This document shows positions 60,736 through 64,000 of a DNA stretch of 64,000 bases, one piece after another. Source of the stretch: Cranoglanis bouderius (Eukaryota; Chordata; Actinopteri; Siluriformes; Cranoglanididae); contig CM042553.1 of NCBI GenBank assembly GCA_023630585.1, positions 18,810,520 through 18,874,519 on the forward strand. The letters run 5' to 3'. The translations under genes and the position numbers were made by a program. A model generated the notes under the pieces. That model was given only the letters and a program-made list of their open reading frames with translations. It made no database searches and had not been told where the DNA came from. The stretch's first letter is position 1, and every line of letters begins with the position of its first letter.

Positions 60736-62363
60736 CAGTATCTCACAAAAGTGAGTACACCCCTCACATTTTTGTAAATATTTTATTATATCTTTTCATG
60801 GGACAACACTGACGAAATGACACTTTGCTACAATGTAAAGTAGTGAGTGCACAGCTTGTATAACAGTGTAAATTTGCTGTCCCCTCAAAATAACTCAACA
60901 CACAGCCATTAATGTCTAAATCGCTGGCAACAAAAGTCAGTACACCCCTAAGTGAAAATGTCCAAATTTGGCCCAAAGTGTCAATATTTTGTGTGGCCAC
61001 CATTATTTTCCAGCACTGCCTTAACCCTGTTGGGCATGGAGTTCACCAGAGCTTCACAGGTTGCCACTGGAGTCCTCTTCCACTCCTCCATGACGACATC
61101 ACAGAGCTGGTGGATGTTGGAGACCTTGCGCTTCCGTTTGAGGATGCCCCACAGATGCTCAATAGGGTTTAGGTCTGGAGACATGTTTGGCCAGTCCATC
61201 ACCTTTACCCTCAGCTTCTTTAGAAAGGCAGTGGTCGTCTTGGAGGTGTGTTTGGGGTCGTTATCATGTTGGAATACTGCCCTGCGGCCCAGTTTCCGAA
61301 GGGAACTGCTTCAGTATGTCACAGTACATGTTGGCATTCATGGTTCCCTCAATGAACTGTAGCTCCCCAGTGCCAGCAGCACTCATGCAGCCCCAGACCA
61401 TGACACTCCCACCACCATGCTTTACTGTACGCAAGACACACTTGTCTTTGTACTCCTCACCTGGTTGCCACCACACACGCTTGACACCATCTTAACCAAA
61501 TAAGTTTATCTTGGTCTCATCAGACCACAGGACATGGTTCCAGTAATCCATGTCCTTAGTCTGCTTGTCTTCAGCAAACTGTTTGCGGGCTTTCTTTTGC
61601 ATCATCTTTAGAAGAGGCTTCCTTCTGGGATGACAGCCATGCAGACCAATTTGATGCAGTGTGCGGCGTATGGTCTGAGCACTGACAGGCTGACCCCCCA
61701 CCCCTTCAACCTCTGCAGCAATGCTGGCAGCACTCATACGTCTATTCTGCAAAGCCAACCTCTGGATATGATGCTGAGCACGTGCACTCAACTTCTTTGG
61801 TCGACCATGGCGAGGCCTGTTCTGAGTGGAACCTGTCCTATTAAACCGCTGTATGGTCTTGGCCACCGTGCCGCAGCTCAGTTTCAGGGTGTTGGCAATC
61901 TTCTTATAGCCTAGGCCATCTTTATGTAGAGCAACAATTCTTTTTTTCAGATCCTCAGAGAGTTCTTTGCCATGAGGTGCCATGTTGAACTTCCAGTGAC
62001 CAGTATGAGAGACTGTGAGAGCGATAACACCAAACTTAACACACCTGCTGCCCATTCACACCTGAGACCTTGTAACACTAACGAGTCACATGACACCGGG
62101 GAGGGAAAATGGCTAATTGGGCCCAATTTGGACATTTTCACTTAGGGGTGTACTAACTTTTGTTGCCAGCGGTTTAGACATTAATGGCTGTGTGTTGAGT
62201 TATTTTGAGGGGACAGCAAATTTACACAATTTGTGTTATACAAGCTGTACACTCACTACTTTACATTGTAGCAAAGTGTCATTTCTTCAGTGTTGTCCCA
62301 TGAAATGATATAATAAAATATTTACAAAAATGTGAGGGGTGTACTCACTTTTGTGAGATACTG
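60736..62363 (-). mobile_element. Full-length Tc1-like transposon with lightly damaged transposase
   Basis: 1628 bp between TA dinucleotides (60734-60735, 62364-62365). Ends CAGTATCTCACAAAAGTGAG are inverted, and the inverted repeats reach about 230 bases with an inner AGTACACCCCTAAGTGAAAA repeat on the left side (ACTAACTTTT variant on the right). The minus-strand transposase begins MAPHGKELSEDLKKRIVALH (about 61983) and holds WSDETKINLFG. An in-frame TAA follows (61494 area). The frame continues KRVWWQPGEEYKDK and then shifts near 61290 before QHDNDPKHTSKTT and MSPDLNPIEHLWGILKRK, ending GGHTKY at 60981. One stop plus one frameshift make it inactive. Confidence 0.95.
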
Positions 62364-62365
62364 TA

Positions 62366-62875
62366 TATATCATTGTAGGGCTATAACACACATCCTACAT
62401 ATGCCTTAAGTAAGGAATAAAACACAACAGGGTGGCCTGATGTGAAGCCACCCCAGAATGTATTATTTCCCTATAAACAGTATATCCAAAATGCTTTATT
62501 CCTTTTATACTGCAGCAATTTGCCAACAATAACAACAATCAGTTTTATTTATTAAAGAATGGCATGTACATTTTATCCAGATGTAGTTACATTTAATGTT
62601 GTGGGATGTCCACAAGTTAGTTCCTTTTATCACTTAATTCATAACAGCTATAAACAGTCGTTCCCTTACCAGCCTTTCTTTTTTCTCTGCAGTTGGTCAC
62701 GTTACTGAGAAACTGCAAAATCCTCCATCCTGAAGTCTCTCCTTGTGTCAGAAAACTTAAAGGTACAGTTGTACCTCTGACAGTTACAAAGCACTAACAC
62801 TGGAGACTCCTTCAAAAAAATGCTAAATAAATGTCTCCTCACAGAATACTTACACATGTTTACTTAATCCATTTA
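62366..62875. other. Unique sequence between two Tc1 elements
   Basis: Part of the sgsm1 5' intron or upstream region. A minus-strand stretch 62693-62675 ending AGAAAGGCTG|GTAAGG resembles a donor site and could be a small upstream exon (EKKERL), but there is no in-frame ATG and I cannot confirm it. Confidence 0.3.
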
Positions 62876-64000
62876 CAGTTGCAACCAAAATTATTCAACC
62901 CCCATCACAAATCAGGTTTATTGTTAAAATTTACAGACTTTCAGCTGTTTGCAATGAACAAATCAAACAAAAGCAATTGAAATAGTTCAACACAACAAAT
63001 GCTTCAAGTGTTTTCTCCAAATTCAACTGAAAATACAACTTATAATGACTTCTCCAGTCTCAAAATTATTCAAGCGCCCTGAATAGAATCCCTCAGGACC
63101 GCACAAATATGTAAAACAGGTGTTGTCTCAAGCAGACTTGATGCAACTAATCAAGGGCTTCATTAGTTGCACCAGGTGTGCTTGAGCTGGAACACATGAA
63201 ATACCTGAACTGGCTAGGGGCAGAAAATATATTAAATACCTGGACGGGGCAGAAAAAGGAAGCTATCAACGGCTGCAACCAGAAAGCAGGTTGTGAAAAA
63301 CCCTCGAGTGACTGCAAAAGACCTGCAGCAAGACTTGGTGGCAACAGGCACTGAGGTTTCAGTGAGTATATTATGGCACGTACTAAACGCAGAAGGTTTC
63401 CATGCCAGAACTCCAAGACGTACACCACCACCGACCCAAAAGCACAAGAAAAATCGGCTCAAAATCATATAAATAAGCCACAGAAGTTTTGGGGATTCTG
63501 TGGCGCGATGAAACAAAACTTGAACTTTTCGGCACGATGGATCAGCAGTATGTCTGGAGGAAGAAGAATGAAGAAAGAGCAGCATGGTGCGTGTGGAAGG
63601 CAAGATGGATTCACTGAAGTATCAGGAAATCCTAGGAGAAAACTTCATGCTGTCTGTGAGGAAGCTGAAGCTTGGGCGTCATTGGACCTTCCAACAGGAT
63701 AATGATCCCAAGCATACCTCTAATTCCACCAAGGCTTGGTTGCAGAAGAAGTCCTGGAAGATACTACAGTGGCCATCACAGTCACCTGACTTGAACTCCA
63801 TAGAAAATCTGTGGTGGGATTTGAAGAAGGCGATTGCAGCACGCAAACCCAAGAATATTATTGAACTGGAGGCCATTGCTCATGAAGAATGGGCTAAGAT
63901 TCCTCAGGAACGCTGCCAGAAGCTGGTGTCTGGCTATGCATCTTGTTTGCAGCAGGTTATAACAGCAAAAGGGTGCTCTACTAAGTGCTAAAGACACTTG
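62876..64000 (+). mobile_element. Tc1-like transposon, right end outside the window
   Basis: Starts after TA (62874-62875) with CAGTTGCAACCAAAATTATT. Transposase pieces follow in changing frames: TKRRRFPCQNSKTYTTTDPK at 63376, and from 63584 an uninterrupted C-terminal part with WTFQQDNDPKHTSNSTKAWL and SPDLNSIENLWWDLKKAI, ending at TAA-containing sequence at 63989. At least one frameshift and a NPIE to NSIE change are present. The right inverted repeat is not in the window. Confidence 0.9.

Noticed and set aside
62675..62693. Possible sgsm1 first coding exon
   Set aside because: A donor-like GTAAGG is present, but there is no ATG in frame and the acceptor would leave a 17-base exon; not enough support.
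1..64000. CRISPR arrays, operons or prokaryotic defence systems
   Set aside because: The sequence is vertebrate nuclear DNA with spliced genes; no spaced repeats with unique spacers were seen. The only tandem array is the coding minisatellite.

Overview
The window looks like nuclear DNA of a teleost fish. It has small introns with consensus GT-AG sites, vertebrate genes in orthologue-like form, dense (CA)n, (CT)n and (TA)n microsatellites, and about ten Tc1/mariner-type transposon copies together with fish hAT, piggyBac-like, L2 and tRNA-SINE remnants. The Tc1 families and the fish interspersed repeats suggest an ostariophysan such as a catfish, but that is inference.

Layout. 1-3400 (+): last seven coding exons and 3' UTR of a gene I do not recognise, with a basic, RS-rich C-terminal tail. 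3413-11140: repeats, including two degenerate Tc1 copies, and no clear gene. 11225-17400: a CpG-rich, CCAAT-box promoter area near 17.2-17.4 kb and, on the minus strand, a putative long 3' UTR with two small terminal exons of unidentified identity; a hAT-type element with an 8-bp target duplication lies inside. 17.4-24 kb: microsatellites, SINE, L2 and Tc1 remnants. 24142-25808 (-): complete coding region of gal3st1, galactosylceramide sulfotransferase, in two exons. 26-38 kb: gene-poor and rich in repeats. 38.1-44.3 kb (+): a GC-box promoter-like area, then srsf9, a two-RRM SR splicing factor in four coding exons. 44788-47576 (-): triap1, a twin CX9C intermembrane-space protein in two exons, tail to tail with srsf9; its intron carries an almost intact Tc1-like transposon. 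48.9-60.2 kb (-): sgsm1 (RUN-TBC Rab/Rap regulator), 23 exons read from the second half of the RUN region to the stop, with the 5' end outside or beyond recognition. 60.2-64 kb: two more Tc1-like elements in or upstream of the sgsm1 5' intron.

The genes do not form a pathway. Their linkage is informative: in human, GAL3ST1 and SGSM1 lie on 22q and SRSF9 and TRIAP1 on 12q24.31, so the window keeps a piece of the ancestral vertebrate 12q/22q linkage group.

The most unusual feature is in sgsm1. One exon of 2292 bp holds about 12.6 copies of a 72-bp in-frame minisatellite (24 residues per unit) inserted in the loop that splits the TBC domain. Also notable are an apparent GC-AG intron in sgsm1, the nearly intact transposase in triap1, a 121-bp palindromic element in the sgsm1 3' UTR, and the orphan transcript area at 11-17 kb.
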